Virus record (IMG/VR): IMGVR_UViG_3300031403_000011
Location: 1 to 60,427 of that record
Direction: 5' to 3' (one strand)
DNA: 60,427 nucleotides
Origin: a virus
The translations under genes and the position numbers were made by a program. Below are positions 36,691 through 45,951 of the stretch, piece after piece. How positions within the stretch are numbered: the first letter of the stretch is position 1; every line of letters starts with the position of its first letter. The notes beneath the pieces are model-generated. The model saw nothing but the letters and a program-made list of their open reading frames with translations. It made no database searches and was not told the DNA's origin.

Positions 36691-36909
36691 TATATACTTC
36701 AAAAAATTTTAAAAGTCACAAATTTTATAATAATTATATATATAGTAATTGTACCCCTACTGTTTGACTGGGGGGAGGAGTACATCTTACTACTACTACT
36801 TCTGGTCCATCTACTACCCCTGCTGCTGCTGCTGCTACTTCTTCGTCATCTATTATTTTATATTTGTTTGTTTTTTATATATTTTATTTGTTTTTATTTT
36901 TTTTTATTT

Positions 36910-36931
36910 GGTGGTGGTGGGGAGGTGGTGG
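36910..36931 (+). repeat. G-run motif copy 1 (G-quadruplex candidate)
   Basis: GGTGGTGGTGGGGAGGTGG plus TGG, preceded by TTTATTT. An exact copy, including the flank, occurs at 38156-38177 and a variant at 37302-37324. Seven closely spaced G-runs can form G-quadruplex. Confidence 0.75.
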
Positions 36932-37029
36932 TTTGTTTTGTTTGTTTGTGTGTGGGGTATTGGGGGTTTGGGGTTTTCTTAATATCGTATATCTAGGTTG
37001 TTGTTTGTTGTTTGTTGTTTGTGTTTTGT

Positions 37030-37064
37030 TTGTTGTTGTTTGTTTGTTTGTTTGTTTGTTTGTG
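37030..37064 (+). repeat. TTTG/TTG microsatellite tract
   Basis: Tandem TTTG units inside a G/T-only stretch. Translation gives meaningless Cys/Leu/Phe/Val strings, so it is not coding. Confidence 0.75.
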
Positions 37065-37174
37065 GGTTAGTGTCTTGTTGTTGTTGTTGTTTGTTGTTTT
37101 GGTGTTGTCTGTTTAGGGGTGTGGGGTCAGTGTGTTTTTGGTGTTTGTTGTTGTTGTTGTTTTGGTTGTGGGGT

Positions 37175-37199
37175 CAATATAATATGGGATATTATATTG
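37175..37199. repeat. Perfect hairpin 1
   Basis: CAATATAATAT-GGG-ATATTATATTG, an 11-bp perfect stem immediately after the G/T-rich tract. Confidence 0.8.
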
Positions 37200-37246
37200 T
37201 TGGGGGGTTTTTATATATATATGTTATATATATATAAATGGGTTTT

Positions 37247-37272
37247 TTATTATTAATGTATATTAATAATAA
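37247..37272. repeat. Perfect hairpin 2
   Basis: TTATTATTAAT-GTAT-ATTAATAATAA, an 11-bp perfect inverted repeat. Confidence 0.8.
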
Positions 37273-37301
37273 AGAGAATAATGTAATAAGATTAATTATT
37301 T

Positions 37302-37324
37302 GGTGGAGGTAGGGGAGGTGGAGG
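37302..37324 (+). repeat. G-run motif copy 2 (variant)
   Basis: GGTGGAGGTAGGGGAGGTGG plus AGG, again preceded by TTATTT. It directly abuts hairpin 3. Confidence 0.75.
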
Positions 37325-37353
37325 ATCATTATAATAGGAGTTATTATAATGAT
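37325..37353. repeat. Perfect hairpin 3
   Basis: ATCATTATAATA-GGAGT-TATTATAATGAT, a 12-bp perfect stem. Confidence 0.8.
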
Positions 37354-37696
37354 AGGTATTGACATATGTATAGTAATTTAATAGATATTAAAGGTTGTTA
37401 TAATAAGGTTATGTCAAGTATGGCTACAGTAAAGTAATTTATTTTCTGTAGACCGGTGGATGTTTGATGTTTACAATATAGCTAATATATTTTATAGTAT
37501 AATAGTATTAGTAATTGTATGTGGTATAGTATATCTATATATAATAAGGATGGGGAGAGATTAATGGTAATCTCGGAGTACAGCTATCTCACATACCTAT
37601 TTACATAGGGTATAGTTTTATGGATTGTTATTGGGTTTATAGACCATTGATAAAAATACATAATAGATTTATATTAGTATTTATATTGGATGGTCT

Positions 37697-37724
37697 AATA
37701 ATAAGATGGATGGTTCTTATTATT
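37697..37724. repeat. Perfect hairpin 4
   Basis: AATAATAAGA-TGGATGGT-TCTTATTATT, a 10-bp perfect stem. Confidence 0.75.
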
Positions 37725-37820
37725 CTATGGTGTAGTAGTGTATAGTTCTTAGTGTTATATATAGTATTGGTAGTAGTATATATTCTAGCGAGTATCAGTA
37801 CGGCCAGAATATTGTGATTT

Positions 37821-37860
37821 AAAAAGAGATGAACTTCATTGGAGAAGTCATCTCTTTTAT
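37821..37860. terminator. Bidirectional terminator in convergent locus
   Basis: AAAAGAGATGA pairs with TCATCTCTTTT, extended by an inner TTC/GAA stem. Both strands end in T-runs, suiting a site between convergent units. Confidence 0.7.
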
Positions 37861-37890
37861 TGGATTGTTATTGTTGTTTGAGGAGGTGTT

Positions 37891-37920
37891 ACATATATAG
37901 ATATTATATCTATATAGTGT
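37891..37920. repeat. Perfect hairpin 5
   Basis: TATATAGATA-TTA-TATCTATATA core with extended partial pairing, just after an AGGAGG-containing stretch that precedes no gene. Confidence 0.7.
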
Positions 37921-38155
37921 AGGTATGCAAATCTAATAAATAGATTATGCATTGAGTTTCGTCATGTGATTGTGATCTTCTTTTTTGCATTGGTTTTTTT
38001 GTTTGGGTATATCTAGTCTCTATCAAGATTGCTTGGATGCTATTAAGTATATCGCTTACTTTCTTAGTAAGAGATCTTTTATTCTTTGTTGTGTTTAAGA
38101 TAAGAGTTATCTTATTTATTTGATTTGCATATGTGAATGTAATTCACTTTTATTT

Positions 38156-38177
38156 GGTGGTGGTGGGGAGGTGGTGG
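38156..38177 (+). repeat. G-run motif copy 3
   Basis: Identical to the copy at 36910-36931 including the TTTATTT flank, 1,246 bases away. Confidence 0.75.
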
Positions 38178-38280
38178 ATTATTTTTTTAGGTCTGCCATT
38201 GGCAGCTCATATTGAAATATATATCTGAGTAGTAATTATTAGAATGTACTACGAAGATATGTATGAGATATGAGAGAGGA

Positions 38281-38310
38281 AAAAAAAGATACAGGATTAT
38301 TTCCTGTATC
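38281..38310 (-). terminator. Terminator of the right minus-strand unit
   Basis: On the minus strand GATACAGGA-AATAA-TCCTGTATC, a perfect 9-bp stem, then eight T residues. It overlaps the stop codon of the last small gene. Confidence 0.88.
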
Positions 38311-38392
38311 ATAGTTTTTGAGCACGAGCTTGTTCTCTGTCGTTCTTAACAGTTATCTCGTCTTTAGTTATTGGGTTGTATAAGTGTATCAT
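38297..38392 (-). CDS. Small basic peptide, 31 aa
   Basis: MIHLYNPITKDEITVKNDRE to KLGYRK, with the stop inside the terminator hairpin. It is the last possible gene of the unit. Coding is supported only by the tidy fit between ATG and terminator. Confidence 0.4.
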
Positions 38393-38441
38393 AATGTTGT
38401 AATTAATAATATATTATTTAGGAAATACTCAGTATAGAATA

Positions 38442-38582
38442 TTAATAAGTATAAGTGTCCAGAGAATTATATGCATCTGGATATGTTTCTTGCCAAGTTA
38501 TCTCGCAAGCTTCTATAACTCTAGGATTCGTGTTATGTGGAGTCCAGAATAAGTTCTGGCATAGTATTACTAGTGTAATCAT
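38442..38582 (-). CDS. Small protein, 46 aa
   Basis: ATG 38580-38582 gives MITLVILCQNLFWTPHNTNP to SLDTYTY, Trp-containing with a CEITWQETYP segment. The frame stays open upstream to a GTG at 38660, which would overlap the preceding gene and give 72 residues. No family recognised. Confidence 0.45.
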   Translation of the reverse strand: MITLVILCQNLFWTPHNTNPRVIEACEITWQETYPDAYNSLDTYTY

Positions 38583-38649
38583 TTGTGTTTTTGTTTTAGG
38601 ATATAATCTAACTAAAGCCCAAGAAATTATTCTTGAGCTATGGGTTAGG

Positions 38650-39018
38650 CTAAACCTCACAGAAGTCTTCTACAGTATATGTAGATTTAGAACTTCTTTT
38701 AGAAAGCATTGCTTGTATCTGGAGTAAATCAGAATCAAGTGCAGCTTTATCTAGAACTACGAAGTTCTCTTTTTGAGTATCACGATTGTATTTAACAATC
38801 TGAGCATCTTTCTTTTCAAAGAGTTTGAAAGATATAGCATTGTTTTTAATAAGACCTTTAAGTGAAATAGATTTCATACTTCAAGATTGTTTTACTTCTC
38901 AAGTTTCTTGGTCAGTAATTTCTTTAGATGGAAATTCTCTTTCAGAGTAGATATCTTTTGGAGTAAGATTAAAGAGATTCATAATATGTGCTTCTTGTTT
39001 TGCGATTGCATTTTTCAT
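38650..39018 (-). CDS. Unknown protein, 122 aa
   Basis: Begins MKNAIAKQEAHIMNLFNLTP and ends TYTVEDFCEV with stop TAG. Lys-rich with a KSISLKGLIKNNAISFKLFE strand region. It is preceded by a GTCTACAAAAT element and a leader hairpin, and has only two TGA codons, which suggests high expression. Possibly a small nucleic-acid-binding protein, but no motif proves it. Confidence 0.65.
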
Positions 39019-39076
39019 AATGGAAAAATTAGGAATATAAGTTTGGATGAAATGCATCCAAAGAATTATTGTGTTG

Positions 39077-39122
39077 TAGCTGTAAGCTACGGTCTAACTA
39101 TTTAGTCTAGCATTTTGTAGAC
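39077..39122 (-). promoter_or_regulatory. Promoter-like element copy A plus leader hairpin
   Basis: GTCTACAAAAT on the minus strand (39112-39122) lies 94 bases before the 122-residue gene, followed by a GTAGCT-TAC-AGCTAC stem-loop. Three other exact copies have the same architecture. Confidence 0.6.
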
Positions 39123-39125
39123 TCA

Positions 39126-39569
39126 TTACCATGATCTATGATCTTCGTGAATAGTTTCTATTCAATCATAATCATTTATATGCCATTTAACATCATCTGG
39201 AATTTCTACTATTTTAATATTTGAAATATGATTAGATACATCTGATCATAGTTCTTCTATTACTTGTATAAGTTCTGGAAGAGATCTATTATCATAGTCT
39301 GTATAATTGGGTAGAGTTATAGCATCATAATCTTTATCTGATATAGTATCTATATCATCTGGAAGAGTTGATACTGTATAACATTCTAACATAGTAGAAG
39401 TTTTGTTGTTGAGATCTTGGTAATCCATAAGAGTATATGTCACATTAAGATCATCATCATATTCTCTATGAAAGAAGTATGCTGTCTTTCATAGAATCTC
39501 TGCGATTCTTTTCTGAGCCATTATAGATAATTGAAATCATCCATAACATTTGTTGATAGCTATTTTCAT
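39126..39569 (-). CDS. Conserved phage-type protein, 147 aa
   Basis: N-terminal MKIAINKCYGGFQLS resembles the KCYGGF-type start of many short phage proteins of unknown function. The middle is acidic, with YTLMDYQDLNNKT and paired Asp-rich loops. The C-terminus is VEIPDDVKWHINDYDGIE. In the same transcript as the 230-residue gene, 17 bases apart. Function unknown. Confidence 0.65.
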
Positions 39570-39585
39570 AATATATAATTAAATG

Positions 39586-40278
39586 TTATTGTATTTCTTG
39601 GAGCTTTTCTAATTCACTTGGAGAGAATAATGATTTTAATTCTCTCACTTCTTTCATGACATTGTTATATATATCAAGAGCTTTAATAGAATCTCTGTCA
39701 TATCACATAGAGTCACAGAAGTCTGCAAATGATTCATCACATATATAGAAACATGAGATTACACTACAGTTAGTAGGAGGAATTTTTTTAGGATTCTCTT
39801 TTCTAGGATATTTATAATTTCACATATAAGATGATACATACTTTCTTCTACTAATTGATAGATTATTAAAAGCAGCTTTATCTTTTATCTGAGAGTTATT
39901 AATACTATCTCAGAATTTATAAGTATATGATTGTTGTCATCTGGTTAATGTAATCTCCCAGATATTCCTCTCATCAGTATCTTCTGGAAAGTGTAGACCA
40001 TACATAAGAAATTTCTTAGTGATGGTAGTGTTAGTAGCATCAAGAAAGTCTTGAGCTTCTTGTTCGTAGTCTGTCATAATAGTTTTATAAATAGGATGTT
40101 CTTCAAGAAGCCAATCAAGACATTCTTGTTTTGATTGGAATTCTTCGGTCCAAGAATCTGCAGTAGAATTATCTACTCAGATCCATGATCAATCTATATA
40201 AGCATAGAATAATCCTAAAGGACTAAATGTATCTATTACTTTTTTAAGATGATATTCTGTTAGTATTTGTACTTTCAT
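39586..40278 (-). CDS. Conserved phage-type protein, 230 aa
   Basis: Begins MKVQILTEYHLKKVIDTFSP. The C-terminal half (YTYKFGDSINNSQIK, PPTNCSVISCFYICDESFAD, ending SELEKLQEIQ) resembles a widespread phage protein family of unknown function that ends in a LQEIQ-like helix. No catalytic motif. Downstream of promoter-like element B. Confidence 0.65.
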
Positions 40279-40279
40279 A

Positions 40280-40354
40280 TTAGATATGATTATTAAAATA
40301 AGATACTCAGTCTTTTAATAGACCATACTCATTGTATATTTCTATGTCATTCAT
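40280..40354 (-). CDS. Leader peptide candidate, 24 aa
   Basis: MNDIEIYNEYGLLKDGVSYF to NNHI lies between promoter-like element B with its hairpin and the 230-residue gene. It ends 1-2 bases before the next ATG. It may be a translated leader; coding is uncertain. Confidence 0.35.
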
Positions 40355-40381
40355 AATAGAATATTTAATAAATAAAATAAA

Positions 40382-40433
40382 GGACAAGTAATTATACTTG
40401 CCCTCTATGTATCTACTCAATAATTTTGTAGAC
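40382..40433 (-). promoter_or_regulatory. Promoter-like element copy B plus leader hairpin
   Basis: GTCTACAAAAT (40423-40433, minus) is followed by a stem GGGCAAGTA/TACTTGTCC and a T-rich tail, 69 bases before ATG 40354. The hairpin could be a terminator for the upstream gene, an attenuator or a 5' stabiliser. Confidence 0.6.
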
Positions 40434-40449
40434 TTAGAATGATTAAAGA

Positions 40450-41865
40450 TTATTTTACTTTGAAGTATGGTGGTCGCATTGCAATGATTTGGATATTAGA
40501 ATCTAATTCACTACAAGCTTTAACAATCATATCAAATGATTCTTGTCCTAGTGTACCTGCTTCATCAATGAGCATGAAGTCTAGTCATAACTTCTTAATG
40601 AATACAAGAGCCATCTTTACTTGTAAGATAATCTTATTTCATTGAGAGAGTTCTGAGTATGGTTTACCATCTAAAGATACATTGAATGTTTCTTTAACTG
40701 TACCATTCTTTTGAGTCTTGAATAATTCAATCTCTAATCAGAGTGATGAGATTTTCTTTTCAAGAGTTTTAGTGAATTCTTTCTGAGCTCTATCTATACA
40801 ATCTAGTACAGCTTGATTATCTAGTTCTCATAGTTCACGAAGATCTTTCTTCTTAAGTTCAAGTTCTTCATTGGTAAACTTCTGAGATTGCAATTGATTA
40901 TTATAATCATGTTGCTCAGTATATCTAGCTTCTGCAGGTTTCTTAGGAATCTCCATTGCTAGATGTTTAGCTTTCTCTTCTAAGGTATTAAGAATAGGAA
41001 GAGCATCAAGAGTTTTAAACTTACTAAGTTTATCTGCGATCTCTTTTCACTCTGTAATATTCTGATCTATCTTAGAGTTAATAGCTGTAGTATCTACATC
41101 TATAGATTGATTACATGTAGGACATGTTCCATTAAGTTGAGATTGTAATACAGAATACTCTTTGAGTAATGCAGCTTTATTAGATTCTAATAAAGATTTA
41201 TCTGAGTTAGATTTTCTTACATTCTCTTGATGGCCAGATACAAGTTCGGACCATTGTCTTACTACTTCTTGTTCAAAGATATTATAGTTATCAATGTCTT
41301 TAAACTCTTTCTTTTTGAATGAGTTAATATTTCATTGAAGCCTAGTAATATCTGAGAGAAGCTGATCTTCTTTTCATTTAGATTCAGCAATAGATTGCTT
41401 TGTTTCTTTAGCAAGAGTGTCAGAGTATTTGATAGTAGTAATGATACTACCATCTTCTTGTTTTTCTCATACACCTTTTGCTGATAAGAATCAATCAAAA
41501 GCTGAGGATAAGAATCAGAGTCTATCTATCTCTAAGAGATCTACAATAGTCTTCCTTTGTTCTGGAGTAGAGAGATCCATAAATGCTCAAGGCATTATAT
41601 GTTTTGCTATAGCATTCACTTTGTCTATTCCAATCCACATAGACTTAGACATCATAAGAGTCTTGTCGTCTAGGATTATCTCAGCACTTCCAGATGGAAG
41701 AGTTCTAGATCATATGAATGTTCCAGAGTATGCAGAGAGAATAGTTCTAAGGATTATAGTCTTACCATATCCATTAGGTTTTTCTAATACATTGACTCAA
41801 GGTCAGAATGTTTCTGATACTTTGACTCAGTATTCTGGGTAATCTATCTTTATAGATTTGATCAT
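40450..41865 (-). CDS. SbcC/Rad50-like ATPase, 471 aa
   Basis: An SMC-type ABC ATPase with P-loop NGYGKTII (about residues 30-37), two coiled-coil arms (EQLLSDITRLQGNINSFKK; ARYTEQHDYNNQLQSQKF), a zinc hook GTCPTCNQS (about residue 245), signature-like YSELSQGNKIILQ and Walker B FMLIDEAGTLG (about 428). Shorter than bacterial SbcC, like phage gp46-type proteins. With a nuclease partner it would process DNA ends during replication or recombination. No SbcD gene was seen; the 180-residue gene or the PD-(D/E)XK gene might serve. It shares a 14-base start context with the 171-residue gene upstream. Confidence 0.85.
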
Positions 41866-41878
41866 AAGGATTATATGA

Positions 41879-42394
41879 TTAGGAATTATTATCTTCAAAA
41901 CATTTAGGACATCTTCATTGAACTTCTACATCGTCTTCGGAGAATGTTTTTAAACATTTAGTACACTTATAAGTTTGGTGTGTAACTGTCTTATGAACTT
42001 CAAGAGTCATAGATGAATTGACTATAGTATTATAATCTTTGAGAGCCTGCTTAACAGTTCTATTCATTGAAGTAGAATCTACATTGAGTAGCTTATCAGA
42101 ATTATATTCAGGATATACTATAGATATTTCTGCTTTCTCTTGTTGTTCATTTCAATTATGATAGTATGCTATCCATTTATCTAAGTCTTCTTCTCAATGT
42201 CAGTAGATAGTAAATACTTCTTCTGGATGTAGTAGAGAGAATGCACACATATCAGTAGATCTTTCATACCATTTACATACATTTTCAAAAGGATTGAAGT
42301 ATCAAGAGATTATTTCTATCTCTTTAAGATACTGATCTTTTTTACATTCTTGTTCTGGAGTCAAATCTATTTCATGCTTAGTATAATATCACAT
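41879..42394 (-). CDS. Zinc-ribbon protein, 171 aa
   Basis: Begins MGYYTKHEIDLTPEQECKKD. A C-terminal zinc ribbon CTKC...CPKC spans about residues 140-165. The middle has a EKAEISIVYPEYNSDKLLN strand. Its stop is 14 bases from the SbcC-like start, so it may act with that ATPase. No family recognised. Confidence 0.65.
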
Positions 42395-42399
42395 AAGGA

Positions 42400-42723
42400 T
42401 TATATCTTAAGGAATAAATCAGATGATACTATATATCATAGTACCATTTTATCTTCTAGTATTACATCAAGTTTTAAAACTCAATGTCATTCTTTTGCAT
42501 TGTACATTATAGGAGTAGATCCATCATTATTAATATTGCAGTTCAATATAAAAGATGTACCTCACTTAGTAAGATGTAATTCCAAAACTTTGTTTACATA
42601 TTTATGTATAACATTATATAGGTTTGTTGGAATACTTACGAAGATAGATACATTATTGTCTGCAATGTTTTTAGTAGAGATGTTCTTTCCTACAATCAAT
42701 TGAATTTCATATACATCATTCAT
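42400..42723 (-). CDS. Unknown protein, 107 aa
   Basis: Begins MNDVYEIQLIVGKNISTKNI. Alternating hydrophobic strands (IFVSIPTNLYNVIHKYVNK, VLKLDVILEDKMVLGYIV) suggest a small beta-sandwich or alpha/beta fold. Head of the operon with the zinc-ribbon and SbcC-like genes. No family recognised. Confidence 0.6.
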
Positions 42724-42777
42724 AGTATAGGTTGTTATAATATACTGATATATAATAATCGGAGTATGTTTAAAAGC

Positions 42778-42806
42778 AAATAGTTATTAGAGTTTCATAA
42801 CTATTT
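42778..42806 (-). terminator. Terminator-like hairpin
   Basis: AAATAGTTAT/ATAACTATTT, a perfect 10-bp stem with a 9-base loop, followed on the minus strand by GCTTTT. It overlaps the stop of the 65-residue gene. Confidence 0.6.
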
Positions 42807-42998
42807 ATTTATTTGAATAAGCTTTCAGTTCTTAAATATATTTACAGGTACAGACACTCTTCATTTTGAAGGTGTCTTATTTTGTATTGGAACTTTCATT
42901 GTTTCATACTTAAGCAATAGATTAGTCCATTTAGTAATGAGTTTGTTTATTGCTTCAGTAGTAGCAGGAGTTTTTTTTATATTAAAAATATCTTTCAT
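42801..42998 (-). CDS. Small basic protein, 65 aa, paralogue of next gene
   Basis: MKDIFNIKKTPATTEAINKL, with a C-terminal block KGRVSVPVNIFKNGKLIQ. The adjacent 32-residue gene ends with KGRQTLPVNVNGKIIHNK, so the two share a K-G-R-x-x-(V/L)-P-V-N-(V/I)...N-G-K-(L/I)-I pattern and look like duplicates of one strand-turn module. Function unknown. Confidence 0.6.
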
Positions 42999-43000
42999 AA

Positions 43001-43099
43001 TTATTTGTTATGAATTATTTTTCAGTTTACATTTACAGGAAGAGTTTGTCTTCCTTTGAATGGATCTTTATGTTTTATAAATATTAATTGTTTCATCAT
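43001..43099 (-). CDS. Tiny basic protein, 32 aa
   Basis: MMKQLIFIKHKDPFKGRQTL to KIIHNK. Its ATG overlaps the stop of the preceding gene (TAATG). Too short for most gene callers, but the shared motif with the next gene supports coding. Confidence 0.55.
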
Positions 43100-43326
43100 T
43101 ATATATTAGAAGATAAAAAATTATTTGTTTCTGCTTTGATTTCTTTTAAGCTAAACTTCATTGATGATAGAGTAGTCATAACATCCATAATCTTTTGATT
43201 ATGATTAAGCATTTGAGTTAGGTTTACTTCTCAATCATTCTGATAGATAGAAGCTATAGCTTGTATCTCATGCTTCAATGCTATGACTGTATCAAAAGAA
43301 TCTTTGTCTGCTTCTAGCTGTAACAT
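43099..43326 (-). CDS. Helical protein, 75 aa
   Basis: Begins MLQLEADKDSFDTVIALKHE. Almost entirely helical, with Met/Ile/Leu-rich heptad spacing. Start context AAATAATT-ATG. No family recognised. Confidence 0.6.
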
Positions 43327-43328
43327 AA

Positions 43329-44507
43329 TTATTTTATTATAAGATAATCTCAAGGATTCATTCAGTTATTAGAGACTCAGTTGAAGTGAGCAATATCTCA
43401 CTTGTTACAATATTGTCCTTTGTCTCTATAACAATTAGTTCTAAACCTAGATGCTTTCTCATCATGTACTTGTACTTCATATTCAGTTCAAGTATCTACA
43501 TGTCTGAGAGTAACTGTATCTTTTAATTTGATACCATATAGGTTTCTGATATCTACAGTTATAGCTACTGATTGTATTCCTGTTTGAGCAAGCTTACATA
43601 AGTCTACACCAGAAGCTCAGATACATGGAGTAGAATCATTTTGATTTACATCTCATAGATCATAGTGAGTAAAGTAAATAGGAGCATCTATACCATCATT
43701 ATCATATGTATGATTACGAGCATTTATAAGAGCTCTACTTCTTCCGGTATAAGATATGTTTCTCCAGTCTTCTCAAGTCTTAAGCCAGAGTTCTTGATGG
43801 AGATGATATCCAGTTGTATATCAAGAAAGATCCATCTGTCAGATTCTTTGGCCAGTATAAACTATATCTCCTGTTTGGAGTTTCGTTTCTACATGTGCAA
43901 GAATCCAATGGTATTCTAGCCCAGAATCAATCCAAGATAACTTAAGGTAGTTTCATAAGGGTCACTCTATTTGAGTACCATTAGCATCTATTCTCGTATC
44001 ATGTAGAACTTCTACAGTATACATCTTAACTTGATTCAAATAATCTGGAGCATATATCTCAGCTCTGAATCAAGTAGCTATATCAGTAGCAAGTATTCCA
44101 CCTGCTCATGGATGATAGTGGTTCTCTTCTTTTTGAGATACATATGGATTATCAGATTTCTTTAATCCATAGAATAGATCTTCTGGTTGTAAGAGTACAG
44201 GTATATTAGAACAATCAATAGGTTGCGTAAGAGTTCATTCATATAAAGAATTTATATCTCTACATGATTTCATTCTCTTAACATTGTTCTCACGAACTTT
44301 GATTTCTGTCTGGAGTTTTTCTATCATAATAGAATCTATAGAATTTTGATTCTCATCTGATACAATAACTGTATCAAGTTCTTCTACGAATTCTTGTCTG
44401 TCTTGAGTAGCATTATCTAATATTCTTTGATCATCATTTATATATATAAATATAATAGTAATGATTGAAAGTAATATTGCAGCTACTAGTAAATATTTAT
44501 TACGCAT
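43329..44507 (-). CDS. Membrane-anchored M23 (LytM-type) peptidase, 392 aa
   Basis: An N-terminal membrane anchor (YLLVAAILLSIITIIFIYI, residues 5-23) and a short coiled coil are followed by an M23 zinc peptidase: HYHPGAGGILATD gives the first His/Asp ligands, and GYHLHQELW gives the HxH motif. The C-terminal ~130 residues contain several Cys (FRTNCYRDKGQYC) and may bind cell wall. M23 enzymes cut peptide cross-links. A membrane-anchored form could serve as a virion-entry or lysis enzyme that complements the amidase at 32.8 kb. Confidence 0.85.
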
Positions 44508-44784
44508 CTGTTTTTGTTTTAGGATTTAAAATATCATAGAGAAATCATTTCTCTATTCAGTAAGTCATATTGTCATTGTGCTCATGAAGATCTTCCTCAG
44601 ACTCTAGAAGTCATTGTGTATTATCTTCATACATTAAATAGATTTCTGGGAGAGTATCAAATTTGAAAATCTTCATATATGATACTATATCTTCATACAA
44701 GATTATCTGATATATAAATCAGTCTTCTAATATTAAGTAAGTAGGTTGTCAGTCTTTCTCAATATATAATGCAGCTTCCATCAT
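44500..44784 (-). CDS. Unknown acidic protein, 94 aa
   Basis: Begins MMEAALYIEKDGQPTYLILE. Acidic, with an IYQIILYEDIVSYMKIFKF core. It overlaps the M23 gene start by 8 bases, suggesting coupling. No family recognised. Confidence 0.6.
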
Positions 44785-44806
44785 AAGATAATAATAAAGA
44801 AATAAA

Positions 44807-44977
44807 TTAATCTTCTAATACTTTGTTACACATCTGTGTAAGTTCAGCATGTCTTTCATTTAATAGATCTGATTCTAGTTCAGTAGAAGCACTATCTGAA
44901 TGCTCTTTTAATTTAGGAAGATAATCAGTCTTCACTATATGAGCTAAGCTTTGTTGTTCGTATAAAGATAATTCCAT
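44807..44977 (-). CDS. Small acidic helical protein, 56 aa
   Basis: MELSLYEQQSLAHIVKTDYL to NKVLED. Helical throughout. Directly downstream of promoter-like element C and its hairpin, so it is the first gene of the transcript that includes the M23 peptidase. It has no TGA codon. Confidence 0.6.
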   Translation of the reverse strand: MELSLYEQQSLAHIVKTDYLPKLKEHSDSASTELESDLLNERHAELTQMCNKVLED

Positions 44978-45002
44978 AATAAGTTTTATTGTAAATAAAT
45001 TA

Positions 45003-45050
45003 AGCAGAAGATTATATATCTCCTGCTATTTGTTCAAACATTTTGTAGAC
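45003..45050 (-). promoter_or_regulatory. Promoter-like element copy C plus leader hairpin
   Basis: GTCTACAAAAT (45040-45050, minus), then a stem AGCAGGAGAT/ATCTTCTGCT and T-rich tail, 63 bases before ATG 44977. The region 45051-45122 upstream holds no gene. Confidence 0.6.
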
Positions 45051-45122
45051 TCTTTCCAATTTATTAATAAAGATTTATTTAACTTAATTAATTTGGATTG
45101 AGTCTTTCGGATTATTTTATTT

Positions 45123-45590
45123 TTATTTTTGATAAGAATGTTTTCATATATGTAATCAGCATTCTTTACAAACTGTAATTTCATGATCTTTATAAAATGG
45201 AGATCCTAAATCATTTGAATCAGTTCAATGATCACAGTTAGGCCAGTATGATAATCATACTATTTGTTCGTAATCACAATGTACCCATCTTCAAATATTT
45301 GGAACATTAGGATCTGATACATATATAAGATATTGTCATGAATTATTTCAACATCCTATTCTAGATATCTCTACGACTATAGCTCTAAATTTTTTATCAA
45401 TAAGATTACTATCCATTGAGAAAGATCAATCTTCAATTGATTCATATAAGAATGATCATGACTCATGTTCATTATCAAGATTGAAGTTTGTTCATTTTCT
45501 ATAATCAACTATAACAGCTTCTCATAGATATTTTTTAAAAGTATTTATATTTACAAATCCTTTTCAAGGTACGAATTCATTTACTAGCAT
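45123..45590 (-). CDS. Unknown zinc-binding protein candidate, 155 aa
   Basis: Begins MLVNEFVPGKGFVNINTFKK. It resembles a small beta-rich domain (YLIYVSDPNVPNIGRWVHC) with possible zinc ligands CDHG and CKECG in the C-terminal half. No family recognised. Confidence 0.6.
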
Positions 45591-45600
45591 AAGATTATTT

Positions 45601-45927
45601 TTAAGAAATACATTGCTTAAATTTATAAGAGTCTTCTACATATCAAGATGGTAATTCTTTATTGGCTACCATCTCTATAGCTTGTGATTCTGTTTCAGCA
45701 AATACTACATGCTCTATATCTATAGTAGATACAACGCAGTAAGTATTAAGCTTGAGGTCTATGACTTCATCTTCTTGAAGATGTCACATACCTATTCAAG
45801 AATTATGATCTCTATTATGAATACATACAGGAAGTTTTACCAAATCTTTTCAGAATGGTAGAGTAAACATTCTATATTCTACAATAGATATTTCTCACTC
45901 TTCATGACATTGTTTGCAGCAATTCAT
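45601..45927 (-). CDS. Cys-rich small protein, 108 aa
   Basis: MNCCKQCHEEGEISIVEYRM gives an N-terminal CCxxC; a further CxH occurs near residue 45 (PVCIHNRDHN). Likely a zinc-binding domain. The C-terminus has AETESQAIEMVANKE. No family recognised. Confidence 0.6.
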
Positions 45928-45951
45928 AAGTATTATATTATTCAAATAAGT

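Larger units (their letters stand above)
36691..38280. other. 1.6-kb noncoding convergent locus, G/T-rich with hairpins
   Basis: No credible gene on either strand. From about 36860 to 37170 the plus strand is almost entirely G and T, including TTTG and TTG microsatellites. Three copies of a G-run motif and at least five perfect or near-perfect AT-rich hairpins lie in it. Part of it (37540-37640) looks structured and less repetitive. It separates convergent transcription units and could be a replication origin or terminus, a packaging site or a noncoding RNA locus. Confidence 0.7.

Noticed and set aside
36749-37237. Open frames giving Cys/Phe/Leu/Val-rich proteins in the G/T tract
   Set aside because: They are translations of TTTG/TTG microsatellites without start context, domain or TGA-glycine pattern; treated as noncoding.
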